This document shows, piece after piece, positions 23,336 through 30,945 of a stretch of DNA of 38,978 nucleotides. Source of the stretch: Phycisphaerales bacterium (GTDB taxonomy: Bacteria > Planctomycetota > Phycisphaerae > Phycisphaerales > UBA1924); the NCBI GenBank assembly GCA_013360695.1, contig JABWBC010000017.1:1-38978 (forward strand). Direction: 5' to 3'. The notes beneath the pieces were generated by a model. It saw only the letters and a list, made by a program, of their open reading frames with translations. It did no database searches and had not been told where the DNA came from. The number at the start of each line of letters is the position of its first letter. Position 1 is the first letter of the stretch. A program made the translations under genes and the position numbers.

Positions 23336-25093
23336 CTATTTTTTCGCCCTCGCGGAATTGGTCGCGTCGGCCTTCTCCGCGTCCTTTCCGGGCTGCTCCT
23401 TCGCGTGTAGGGGCTTGGCGGGCTCGATCCAAACGCCGTCGACGCGGCGGCGGACCTGGGGCAGGTTTTCCTCGCGGAGCTCGGGAGGGAGAAGGGTGCT
23501 CGGGGCGTTCTGGTAGCTGATGGGGCGGCACCAGCGCTCGATCGCGTGGTGTCCGACCGCGGTGGTGTGGGGCTGGTTGGTGGCGGGGAACGGCCCGCCG
23601 TGGACCATGCCCGCGCACACCTCGACGCCGGTCGGCACGCCATTGAACACGATGCGCCCGGCGCGGAGTTCGAGGGTCGCGAGCAACTGGCCGGCGATGG
23701 CGGCGTCGGCGGCGCCGGCGAAGATCGAGGCCGTCAGGCTTCCCTGGATCATCGACGCGGCGGCCACGAGCTGGTCTTCGTTCTCGCACACGACGAGGAC
23801 AGCGGCCGGGCCGAAGCACTCTTCCAGGAGCGTCGGGCTGGTCTTGAAGGACTCGAAGCTGGTGCGGAAGAGGGTGGCGGAACAACGGATGGGGAACTTG
23901 GTCTCGGCCTGGTGGTCGGTGCCCTGGGCGCGGTGCCCGGGCTCGGGTGACCCGCCGCGGATCTGCACGCCTGGGGCGGCGGCGATCTCGCTTGTGCGCT
24001 TGATGTAGGAGGCGCGGATGCGCCGGCTGAGCATGGTCTGGGGGGCGAGCTGGTTCATCTGCTCCGTGATGGCGCGGGTGGCGGTCTCCAGGCCGTCGCT
24101 GCGGACGCCGAAGATGAGGCCCGGGCAAGTGCACATCTGCCCGCTGGAGTTGGTGATGGAGGCGGCGAGCTTCTCGCCGATCGAGGCGCCCTGACTCTCG
24201 AGCGCGTTTGGCAGGAGGAAGACGGGGTTGACGCTGCCCATCTCGGCGAACACGGGGATCGGATCGGGGCGCGACGAGCCCTCACGGGCCAGCGCCATGC
24301 CACCCGCGGGCGAGCCGGTGAAGCCGACGGCACGCACGCAGGGGTGGCGAACGAGCTCGATGCCCACAGCGGTCTCGCGCTGTGCGCCGGCGTGAAGGAA
24401 CGAGAAGACGCCCGCGGGGAGCTTGGACTGCGCAGCGGCGGCCGCGATCGCGTGCGCGACCAGTTCGCCTGTGCCGGGATGCGAGGGATGTCCCTTGACA
24501 ATCACGGGGCAGCCAGCGGCCAGGGCCGACGCGGTATCGCCGCCCGCCGTGCTGTAGGCCAACGGGAAGTTGCTCGCGCCGAAGACCGCGACCGGGCCGA
24601 GCGGACGGAGCATTCGCCGCACATCGGGCTTGGGGAGCGGGCGACGGTTGGCGTCGCCGTGGTCGATTGCGGCGTTGACCCACGAACCTTCGCGCAGCAC
24701 GCTCGCGAAGAGCTTGAGCTGGTTGACCGTGCGGTCGCGCTCGCTCACGAGGCGCGCGGGCGCGAGGCCGGTTTCCGTGGTTGCGACCGCGATCAGGTCG
24801 TCGCCCAGCGCGACGATGTTCTCGGCGCACTTCTCAAGGAACGCGGCGCGAGCGGATGCGGGGCGGTTGCGATAGTCAAAGAACGCCTCCCACGCGGCAC
24901 GGCACGCGGCCTCGACATCGGCGGCGCCGGCGGCGAAATACGGCGTCGGGATGTCCTCGCCCGAATTGGGCGACACGGCGCGGAACTCGTCGGGCGTCTT
25001 CTTGGCCATCGCGCCGGCGATCAGCGAAAGGCCGGTCGGGGAGCGCCGAAGCGCGGGCGGCGAAGGAGCTGCGGGTGTGACGGGCTTGGCCAT
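23336..25093 (-). CDS. Aldehyde dehydrogenase, 2-ketoglutarate semialdehyde (2,5-dioxovalerate) type
   Basis: 585 residues from an ATG with GGAG 5 nt upstream. It is an ALDH-superfamily oxidoreductase: cofactor region FGASNFPLAYSTAGGDTASA, catalytic base Glu284 in FAEMGSVNP, nucleophile Cys321 in GQMCTCPG, and a C-terminal VPTGVEVCAGMVHGGPFPAT. The EMGSxNP and PGL signatures fit the NADP-dependent ketoglutarate-semialdehyde branch, which ends oxidative pentose/uronate degradation. No other gene of that pathway is nearby. Extra segments are an Ala/Pro-rich N-terminal extension of ~30 residues and a Lys/Glu/Ala-rich tail after WIEPAKPL. It is divergent from rarA (94-nt gap) and upstream of rplK in the same direction. 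Confidence 0.85.
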   Translation of the reverse strand: MAKPVTPAAPSPPALRRSPTGLSLIAGAMAKKTPDEFRAVSPNSGEDIPTPYFAAGAADVEAACRAAWEAFFDYRNRPASARAAFLEKCAENIVALGDDLIAVATTETGLAPARLVSERDRTVNQLKLFASVLREGSWVNAAIDHGDANRRPLPKPDVRRMLRPLGPVAVFGASNFPLAYSTAGGDTASALAAGCPVIVKGHPSHPGTGELVAHAIAAAAAQSKLPAGVFSFLHAGAQRETAVGIELVRHPCVRAVGFTGSPAGGMALAREGSSRPDPIPVFAEMGSVNPVFLLPNALESQGASIGEKLAASITNSSGQMCTCPGLIFGVRSDGLETATRAITEQMNQLAPQTMLSRRIRASYIKRTSEIAAAPGVQIRGGSPEPGHRAQGTDHQAETKFPIRCSATLFRTSFESFKTSPTLLEECFGPAAVLVVCENEDQLVAAASMIQGSLTASIFAGAADAAIAGQLLATLELRAGRIVFNGVPTGVEVCAGMVHGGPFPATNQPHTTAVGHHAIERWCRPISYQNAPSTLLPPELREENLPQVRRRVDGVWIEPAKPLHAKEQPGKDAEKADATNSARAKK

Positions 25094-25187
25094 GGGGGCT
25101 CCAGCAGGCGGGAAGAGGGCCTGCGCTGGTGATTCAGATCGGCGCGCCGGAATGCGCGGCACCACACAGTACCCCTATTCTCCTGCG

Positions 25188-26648
25188 ATGAGCGACCTGT
25201 GGGCCCAATCTCGGAAACGGGCGCGGGCGGCGGCGATGCCGCTGGCCCTGCGGATGCGCCCGCGATCGCTCGACGAATTCGAGGGGCAGGAGCACATCCT
25301 GGGGGAGGGCAAACTCCTGAGGCGCATGCTCGCCGCGGGGACGATCACCTCGCTCATCCTGCACGGCCCGCCCGGCACGGGCAAGACCACGCTCGCGGAG
25401 CTCATCGCCAAGCACACCAAGCGCCACTTTGAGCAGGAGAACGCGTCGTCGGTGGGCGTGAAGCGCATCCGCGAGATCATCGACCAGGCGACCAGCCGCC
25501 TCGAGCATGCCGGCACGCGGACCATGCTCTTCCTCGACGAAATCCACCGCTTCACGCGCTCGCAGCAGGACGTGCTTCTGGCGGACGTGGAGCGCGGCGT
25601 GATCACGCTGATCGGCGCGACCACGGAGAACCCGCTGTTCAGCGTCAACTCGGCGTTGGTGAGCCGCAGCACACTCTTTGCCCTGCGCCCGCTCGACCCC
25701 GAACGGATCAAGGCGATCGTGCGCCGGGCGGCGAAAGACCCCGAACGCGGCTTCGGTACGCGGGCGATCGATCTGCGCGAGGAAGCGCTGGACGTGTGGG
25801 CGATCAAGTGCGATGGCGACGCACGCCGGGCCCTCACGGCGCTCGAGGTCGCGGTGCTGAGCAGTCTGGAGAGACGGAGCGCGGAAGACGACCAGAGACG
25901 AAGAGACGCAGAGACGAAGAGACGAAGTGACAAGCCAGAAGAAAAGAGCGAAGAAGGTGGCGCGCCGAGCGTGATCGTGATTGATCGCGCGGTGGCGGAG
26001 GACTCGATCCAGCAGAAGGCCGCGGTGTACGACGGCACGGGCGACGAGCACTACGACCTTGCCTCGGCGATGATCAAGAGCGTGCGCGGGAGCGATCCCG
26101 ACGCCGCGGTGTATTGGATCGCGCGGATGCTGGAGGGCGGCGAGGACCCGCGCTTCATCGCGCGGCGGCTGGCGATCCTGGCGAGCGAGGACATCGGCAA
26201 TGCCGACCCGCGCGCGATCATGGTGGCGGCGTCGGCGTGGGAGCTTGTGGAGCGGATCGGGATGCCCGAGGCGCGGATCACGCTTTCGCAGGCCGCGATC
26301 TACCTGGCGCTGGCGCCCAAGAGCAACGCCTCGTACATGGCGATCGACGAGGCGATGGCGGATGTGCGCGAGGGTCGGACGATCCCCGTGCCCATGCACA
26401 TCAAGGACGGCAACGTTCGCAAGGTGCAGGAGCTCTCCCCGGGCGGGCAGCGCGGCGATCGGTACGACTACGCCCACGACCACTCCGACGGCGTGGGGCG
26501 ACAGGACTACCTGGGAGTCGAGAAGACCTATTACAGGCCGAGCGTGCACGGGCTGGAGGCGCAGCTGGCGGCGCGCCTCAAGGAGATCAAGGCGTTGCGG
26601 GCCGAAACGCGCCGGGAATCCGGGCCGCGCGAGGGCGGGCAAACTTGA
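25188..26648 (+). CDS. rarA: Replication-associated recombination protein A (RarA/MgsA AAA+ ATPase)
   Basis: 486 residues. RarA is a clamp-loader-like AAA+ ATPase that acts at stalled replication forks and interacts with SSB. Visible features: LRMRPRSLDEFEGQEHILG, Walker A GPPGTGKTT (60-68), Walker B FLDEIHRF (115-122), sensor 1 IGATTENPLFSVN, arginine finger area ALVSRS, then IKSVRGSDPDAAVYWIARML and IASEDIGNADP-like tetramerisation sequence. A 30-residue, highly charged insertion (about 229-260) interrupts the usual loop after ALEVA and is encoded by an 8-bp tandem repeat. The start ATG (MSDLWAQSRKRARA) is preferred; longer in-frame extensions overlap the divergent dehydrogenase. Confidence 0.93.
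   Translation: MSDLWAQSRKRARAAAMPLALRMRPRSLDEFEGQEHILGEGKLLRRMLAAGTITSLILHGPPGTGKTTLAELIAKHTKRHFEQENASSVGVKRIREIIDQATSRLEHAGTRTMLFLDEIHRFTRSQQDVLLADVERGVITLIGATTENPLFSVNSALVSRSTLFALRPLDPERIKAIVRRAAKDPERGFGTRAIDLREEALDVWAIKCDGDARRALTALEVAVLSSLERRSAEDDQRRRDAETKRRSDKPEEKSEEGGAPSVIVIDRAVAEDSIQQKAAVYDGTGDEHYDLASAMIKSVRGSDPDAAVYWIARMLEGGEDPRFIARRLAILASEDIGNADPRAIMVAASAWELVERIGMPEARITLSQAAIYLALAPKSNASYMAIDEAMADVREGRTIPVPMHIKDGNVRKVQELSPGGQRGDRYDYAHDHSDGVGRQDYLGVEKTYYRPSVHGLEAQLAARLKEIKALRAETRRESGPREGGQT
25895..25934 (+). repeat. 8-bp tandem repeat inside rarA
   Basis: GAGACGAA, GAGACGCA, GAGACGAA, GAGACGAA, then the degenerate GTGACAAG. The unit is not a multiple of three, so gain or loss of one copy would frameshift rarA. 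Confidence 0.9.
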
Positions 26649-26776
26649 CGCCCGGCGCGGGGAATGGTCGATCTATTTCAGTTGCGCCGCGCGCGATTCG
26701 CGGGGTGCGACTCGGGCGGTGCACCCAGGTGTGACGGCCGGGGACTTTTCGGGCGATTGAGCGGCGGGAGTGACGG

Positions 26777-27397
26777 TTGCGGGTGAGCGATCTTGCGGAA
26801 ACCAAGCGAGCGATGCGGCGAACGCTCACGCGGTCGCTGGAGGCGTTGTCGCCCGACGAGGTGGCGGCGATGTCGGCGCGCCTGTGCCAGCGCGTGCTGT
26901 CGTCGGAGTTTGTTCGTGCCGCCAGGGTCGTGATGGTGTTCGCCCCGATGGCGGGCGAGACGGACGTGACGCCGATCATCGAGCGGGCGCTGGAGAGTGG
27001 GCAGGTGGCGGTGCTTCCCTGGATCGACTGGGAGAAGCGCGAGCTGGTCGCGCGGCGCGTGACGCGGTATCCGGATGATCTGGAGACGACGCGGGGCGGC
27101 CTGCGCCAGCCCAAGCCAACGTGCGCCGAGGTCGAGGTCGGCTCGATCGACCTGGTGATCACGCCGGGCCTTGGATTTGACGGCTATGGCGGGCGGCTGG
27201 GGCGCGGCGGCGGGTTCTATGATCGGTTCTTCGCGACGCCCGGGCTGACGGCGGCCCGGGTGGGCGTGGCGTTCGACGCGCAGATCGTCGATCGCGTGCC
27301 GCGCGACGAGCGCGATGCGCTCGTGGACGCGGTGATCACGCCGACGCGAACGATCGTCGCGGATGTGTCCGGGTCGTCGGACACGCCGACGGGCTGA
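26777..27397 (+). CDS. 5-formyltetrahydrofolate cyclo-ligase
   Basis: 206 residues. It converts 5-formyl-THF to 5,10-methenyl-THF with ATP in one-carbon metabolism. The family fingerprint GYGGRLGRGGGFYDR near residue 137 and the N-terminal KRAMRRTLTRSL are present. Start choice: GGGAG (26766-26770) is 6 nt before a TTG at 26777, while the in-frame GTG at 26783 is 12 nt away, so the TTG is preferred. It lies 128 nt after rarA on the same strand and 87 nt before the L,D-transpeptidase gene. The rarA gap shows no clear promoter or terminator. Confidence 0.92.
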   Translation: MRVSDLAETKRAMRRTLTRSLEALSPDEVAAMSARLCQRVLSSEFVRAARVVMVFAPMAGETDVTPIIERALESGQVAVLPWIDWEKRELVARRVTRYPDDLETTRGGLRQPKPTCAEVEVGSIDLVITPGLGFDGYGGRLGRGGGFYDRFFATPGLTAARVGVAFDAQIVDRVPRDERDALVDAVITPTRTIVADVSGSSDTPTG

Positions 27398-27484
27398 ACG
27401 AAGCGGGGCGAAGGAACGCTCCGAGGAACAGAACGGCGCCGGCCCGGGCAGGGCGCGGGCGCGAGCAACACGGAAGGTTCGGAC

Positions 27485-28765
27485 ATGGCACTTCCATCTC
27501 AGATCGAGCACTCGGTGGGGAGCACGCACAGCTTTGCCGCCAAGCGTCGTCAGCGGAACACGGGTCTGATCGTCGCGGCGCTGGTCGTCGTGGCGGCGGG
27601 CGGGACCTATGCGGTGTGGAGTTTCAAGAAGACGCCGACTCCAGCGCAGGCGGGGACGGAAACCGGTGGAACGGTCACGCCGCCTCCAATCACGCCGCCC
27701 GAGAAGAAGAACGAGTTCGTGAAGGGCGACGCGGGGATTCCGAGCGAGCCGGTGCGCTCGAACGAAACGCCGGGTGTGGGCGAGCCTCCGCCGAGCGTGC
27801 CCTCGCTCTCGATGACGGGCGATCCCAAGCCGCAGGCAAACGCGCCCGACGGCACCAAGCCCAACCCCGTGAACGTCGCGAATCCGCAGGCGAACCCGGA
27901 GGTCAAGCCCACGGACAAGGACGCGCCCAACACCAGCACCACGCCGACAACGCCGACGAGCACACTCACGCCCAGCATCTCGGGCTCCGCGGTCTCCGAG
28001 TGGATCAGCGAGGGAGACCGCAAGTACGCGAGCGGCGACCTTCTCGCGGCCCGCGGCCTGTTCAGCAAGGCGCTCGCCGACTCGCGCAGCGTCGCGAGCG
28101 ATCGCGACTCGCTCCGCGACAAGCTGTCGAAGATCAGCGATGAACTCGTTTTCTCCAACAAGGTGGTCGCGGGCGACCCGTTGACCGAGACGTACACCGT
28201 CGCGGCGGGCGACAGCCTGATCAGGATCGCGCGCAAGCGCGACCTGGCGACCGACTGGCGCTTGATCCAGAGGATCAACGGCCTGAAGGATCCCGGCGCG
28301 CTGAAGGTGGGCCAGAAGCTCAAGCTGGTGCGCGGGCCGTTCCACGCGGTCGTGAGCAAGTCCGCGTATCGCCTCGATCTCTACACCGGATCGCCCGACG
28401 ACCAGGAAACATGGACGTTTGTGAAGTCGTTCAAGGTCGGGTTGGGCACGGACAACGGCACGCCGACGGGCACGTTCGTCGTCAAGCCCGCCAGCAAGCT
28501 GGTCAATCCGCATTGGACCAACCCCAAGACCGGCGAGCACTTCGACGACGACGACCCCAAGAACCCGATCGGCGAGTTCTGGATGGGCATCGAGGGCGTG
28601 GGCGCGTCGGCGGTCCACAAGGGCTTCGGGCTGCACGGCACGATCGAGCCCGATTCGATCGGCCAGCAGAAGTCCATGGGCTGCGTGCGACTGGGAGACC
28701 AGGACATCGCGCTGATCTATGAACTCCTTTGCGAGAAGATCAGCGTGGTGAAGATCGAGCCGTAG
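27485..28765 (+). CDS. LysM-containing L,D-transpeptidase (YkuD family)
   Basis: 426 residues. One N-terminal membrane anchor (GLIVAALVVVAAGGTYAVW, about 27-45) leads to a long Pro/Thr/Asn/Lys-rich linker (50-165). A short helical repeat-like region follows (WISEGDRKYASGDLLAARG), then a LysM peptidoglycan-binding domain (about 236-282) and a YkuD catalytic domain (288-426) with His384 in LHGT and Cys400 in SMGCVRL. It would make 3-3 peptidoglycan crosslinks or attach proteins to the wall from the periplasmic face. It fits the current view that planctomycetes have peptidoglycan. All catalytic residues are present, so activity is expected. Confidence 0.93.
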   Translation: MALPSQIEHSVGSTHSFAAKRRQRNTGLIVAALVVVAAGGTYAVWSFKKTPTPAQAGTETGGTVTPPPITPPEKKNEFVKGDAGIPSEPVRSNETPGVGEPPPSVPSLSMTGDPKPQANAPDGTKPNPVNVANPQANPEVKPTDKDAPNTSTTPTTPTSTLTPSISGSAVSEWISEGDRKYASGDLLAARGLFSKALADSRSVASDRDSLRDKLSKISDELVFSNKVVAGDPLTETYTVAAGDSLIRIARKRDLATDWRLIQRINGLKDPGALKVGQKLKLVRGPFHAVVSKSAYRLDLYTGSPDDQETWTFVKSFKVGLGTDNGTPTGTFVVKPASKLVNPHWTNPKTGEHFDDDDPKNPIGEFWMGIEGVGASAVHKGFGLHGTIEPDSIGQQKSMGCVRLGDQDIALIYELLCEKISVVKIEP

Positions 28766-28804
28766 CATCGCGGCAAGACCCGAAACGCACGGCGGGCGCG
28801 GGTG

Positions 28805-29851
28805 TCAGTTGATCGCGCCCTGGATCGCTTCCTCGAATCGGCGTGCGATGCGCCGGTAGCATTTGTCGTTGACGTGCAGCTCGTTGACCCAGTCGGCGTC
28901 GCGCACCTCGCCGCGCAGGTCGACGTGGTGGAAGCGCCCCGGGTAGTCGCTTTCCAGGCCGGCGAGCATTTCGTTGAACATGTCGATCAGCGTGCGCATG
29001 GTCTGGCTCGCTTCGCGGCGTCCCCACTGCTTCTCGTCGAAATAGGGCCTCAACCACGGGCCGGCGATGCGCCAGATGAGGAGGTTGACGGAGCGCCCGT
29101 CTGGGACGGGGTAGGCGTAGCCGTGCGCCAGCACGGGCGTGGTGATGTTGGCGCCTTGAAACGCGTCGAGCAGGTGCTCGTAGGCGCGGCGCACGTTCTC
29201 GTTGAAGACCTGCTCGGCGTAATCGAGACGCAGCGGCGGGAGGCCCGATTGCGCGTGGTTGAGGAAGGGACGCAGCTCGGGCCCCGCGACGTCGTTGCCG
29301 CCGCCGGAAAAGAGGAAGGCGCGCGGGTGATGGTGTTCGATCGTGCGGATGAGGAAATCGGTGGGCTTGGTGGGCGCGGCGGGCTCGCCGTAGATCATGT
29401 TCTCGAGCGTGTCGCCGTAGTGGCTGAACTGTTGCACGCTGTATCCATGATCGACGTGCATCCAATTGAGGATGTCGACGCCGGGCGGATAGTCGAACCA
29501 CGAATCGCCCTCGGCGACGATGATTGGACGGTGGGTCGGCTCGCCGGTGTCGTCGTAGCCGAGCGTGCGAGCGCGGGGCGAGGGGACCGCGGGGGGCGAG
29601 GCCCACGACGACGCCTTGCACGAGAGCTTGATGTCACGCACGGCCTCGGGCGAGAGAAGGCCGCCGGTAAACGCGAACGCGCCGGACGACTCTCGCGCGG
29701 CCGCGGAGCGTGTGCTCGCACGCTTCGGAGGCTCGCCGGAAGCGGGCCTGGCGGGCGAGGGCTTCACGCGCGGGGGCCGGGCGGGCCCGCGGGGCGATGA
29801 TCGTTTCTTCGCGACTCTGCGACCGGCTCGGCGCGATGACTTCTTGGCCAT
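28805..29851 (-). CDS. SGNH/GDSL-type hydrolase with basic N-terminal tail
   Basis: 348 residues. Block I EGDSWFDYP has the nucleophile Ser117. Block III reads GGGNDVAG (Asn186, Asp187). Block V is DWVNELHVND, with His326 and Asn in the position three before it. This variant (NELH) is known from a bacterial branch of SGNH hydrolases. The family cleaves esters of lipids or sugars; the substrate cannot be read. Residues 1-55 are a Lys/Arg/Pro/Ala-rich, probably disordered stretch resembling histone-H1-like tails, with no signal peptide. It converges with the L,D-transpeptidase gene (39-nt gap). Confidence 0.82.
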   Translation of the reverse strand: MAKKSSRRAGRRVAKKRSSPRGPARPPRVKPSPARPASGEPPKRASTRSAAARESSGAFAFTGGLLSPEAVRDIKLSCKASSWASPPAVPSPRARTLGYDDTGEPTHRPIIVAEGDSWFDYPPGVDILNWMHVDHGYSVQQFSHYGDTLENMIYGEPAAPTKPTDFLIRTIEHHHPRAFLFSGGGNDVAGPELRPFLNHAQSGLPPLRLDYAEQVFNENVRRAYEHLLDAFQGANITTPVLAHGYAYPVPDGRSVNLLIWRIAGPWLRPYFDEKQWGRREASQTMRTLIDMFNEMLAGLESDYPGRFHHVDLRGEVRDADWVNELHVNDKCYRRIARRFEEAIQGAIN

Positions 29852-29903
29852 GAGAGACTCCTTGCCGCACAGCTTATCTCGATGTCGTATTTCTTACAGG
29901 CGG

Positions 29904-30845
29904 TTACAATCGCTCGGTCGGCAGAGCGGGCGCCCTGGCCGAGCACGTCGCGGCCGAGAGGAGCATCGCGGCGAACTCCGTGCCGCGCGGCACGTTTCGA
30001 TACGAGAATCGCGCCACCGGAGTCTCTCCCCCGGGGCTCTCGCCGTCTTCCACCGAGCGCGTGAGGTAGATCGCGCGGCCGGCCGCCTCGATCGTGACGC
30101 GCAGCACGCGAAGATCGTGCGACTCGCTCACCGAGAAGCTGCGCCCGAGAAACCCCGCGCGCATCACCTCCAGTCTGCCCGGCGAGACGCGGAAATACAC
30201 CGGCAGGCACGCGGCCCAGAGGATCGCCAGGCCTCCCGCGATCCCCATCATTTCAAGCGAGGCGATGTGCGTTCGAAACCCGCTCGCCATCTGCCACGCA
30301 AACCACCCCGCCCACAACGCCGTCACAAGCACCCAGAACCACACGAACGTGCGCTTGCGGGGCGCGACGGCGAAGAACGCGAAGTAGACCGCGGGGTCAA
30401 AGCCGCTGTCGCGCCCGGGATCAAACGCGGCGTGGAGCGGCCCGAGCGCGTTGACATCGCCGATCGCGCGGACGCGATAGCGAGGATCGGTTTCGATGTT
30501 GGGCGCGCCGAACGTCGGGCGCGGCCGCCCCCAGCCCCTGATCTTGCGCAGGCCGAGCAGCATCGCGATCGCGGCCGACACCCCGGAGATCGTCCACGCC
30601 GACCACGGGCGGAAGCCAAGACGCGGCAGGACAAGCTGCCCGATCGAGACGATCGCGGCCGTCATGCCCATCAGCATCCAGATCGGGAGCTGGGCCATCG
30701 CGTCGTGGACGTTGGACTTGTCGGAAAGGAACGCCTTGAAGGGCGAGACGCCCTTGGCCGCCCAGTGAATGGTGCGATCGAAGTCCGGCAGCGCGTCGTT
30801 GAGCGGATCGAGCGGCCCGGGCGGGATGGGATCGGGGAAGGTCAC
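29904..30845 (-). CDS. Four-helix membrane protein with PH-like C-terminal domain, function unknown
   Basis: 313 residues. Predicted helices lie at about 53-73, 82-99, 167-187 and 198-218. After the last helix the sequence PVYFRVSPGRLEVMRAGFLG...SHDLRVLRVTIEA resembles the beta-rich bacterial PH-like (bPH/DUF304) pattern of membrane proteins; this is a weak resemblance. The N-terminus is Pro/Asp-rich and soluble. The gene lies 52 nt beyond the SGNH hydrolase start on the same strand, so the two may form an operon with this gene first. I do not recognise a specific function. Confidence 0.7.
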   Translation of the reverse strand: MTFPDPIPPGPLDPLNDALPDFDRTIHWAAKGVSPFKAFLSDKSNVHDAMAQLPIWMLMGMTAAIVSIGQLVLPRLGFRPWSAWTISGVSAAIAMLLGLRKIRGWGRPRPTFGAPNIETDPRYRVRAIGDVNALGPLHAAFDPGRDSGFDPAVYFAFFAVAPRKRTFVWFWVLVTALWAGWFAWQMASGFRTHIASLEMMGIAGGLAILWAACLPVYFRVSPGRLEVMRAGFLGRSFSVSESHDLRVLRVTIEAAGRAIYLTRSVEDGESPGGETPVARFSYRNVPRGTEFAAMLLSAATCSARAPALPTERL

Positions 30846-30891
30846 GCGGTGGACATTCTACAGTTACGTCGGCCAGGTTGGCCCGCGCACG

Positions 30892-30917
30892 AAAAACCCG
30901 AGGCGGGGCCTCGGGTT
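30892..30917 (-). terminator. Rho-independent terminator after the dockerin-protein gene
   Basis: A 10-bp perfect stem (30895-30904 with 30908-30917: AACCCGAGGC with GCCTCGGGTT), a 3-nt loop and a run of Ts on the minus strand, 29 nt past the stop codon. Confidence 0.9.
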
Positions 30918-30945
30918 GGCGCTAGCGAGCGACAGCGATGAAGTC

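Noticed and set aside
23121-24134. N-terminal extension of the rplK frame to 480 codons
   Set aside because: It runs antisense-like through the leader and aldehyde dehydrogenase region; L11 starts at MGKKEVTQVF with a good ribosome-binding site.
26678-28768. Long minus-strand frame opposite the cyclo-ligase and L,D-transpeptidase genes
   Set aside because: Antisense to two genes with intact catalytic motifs; its Arg/His/Ala-rich translation shows no domain.
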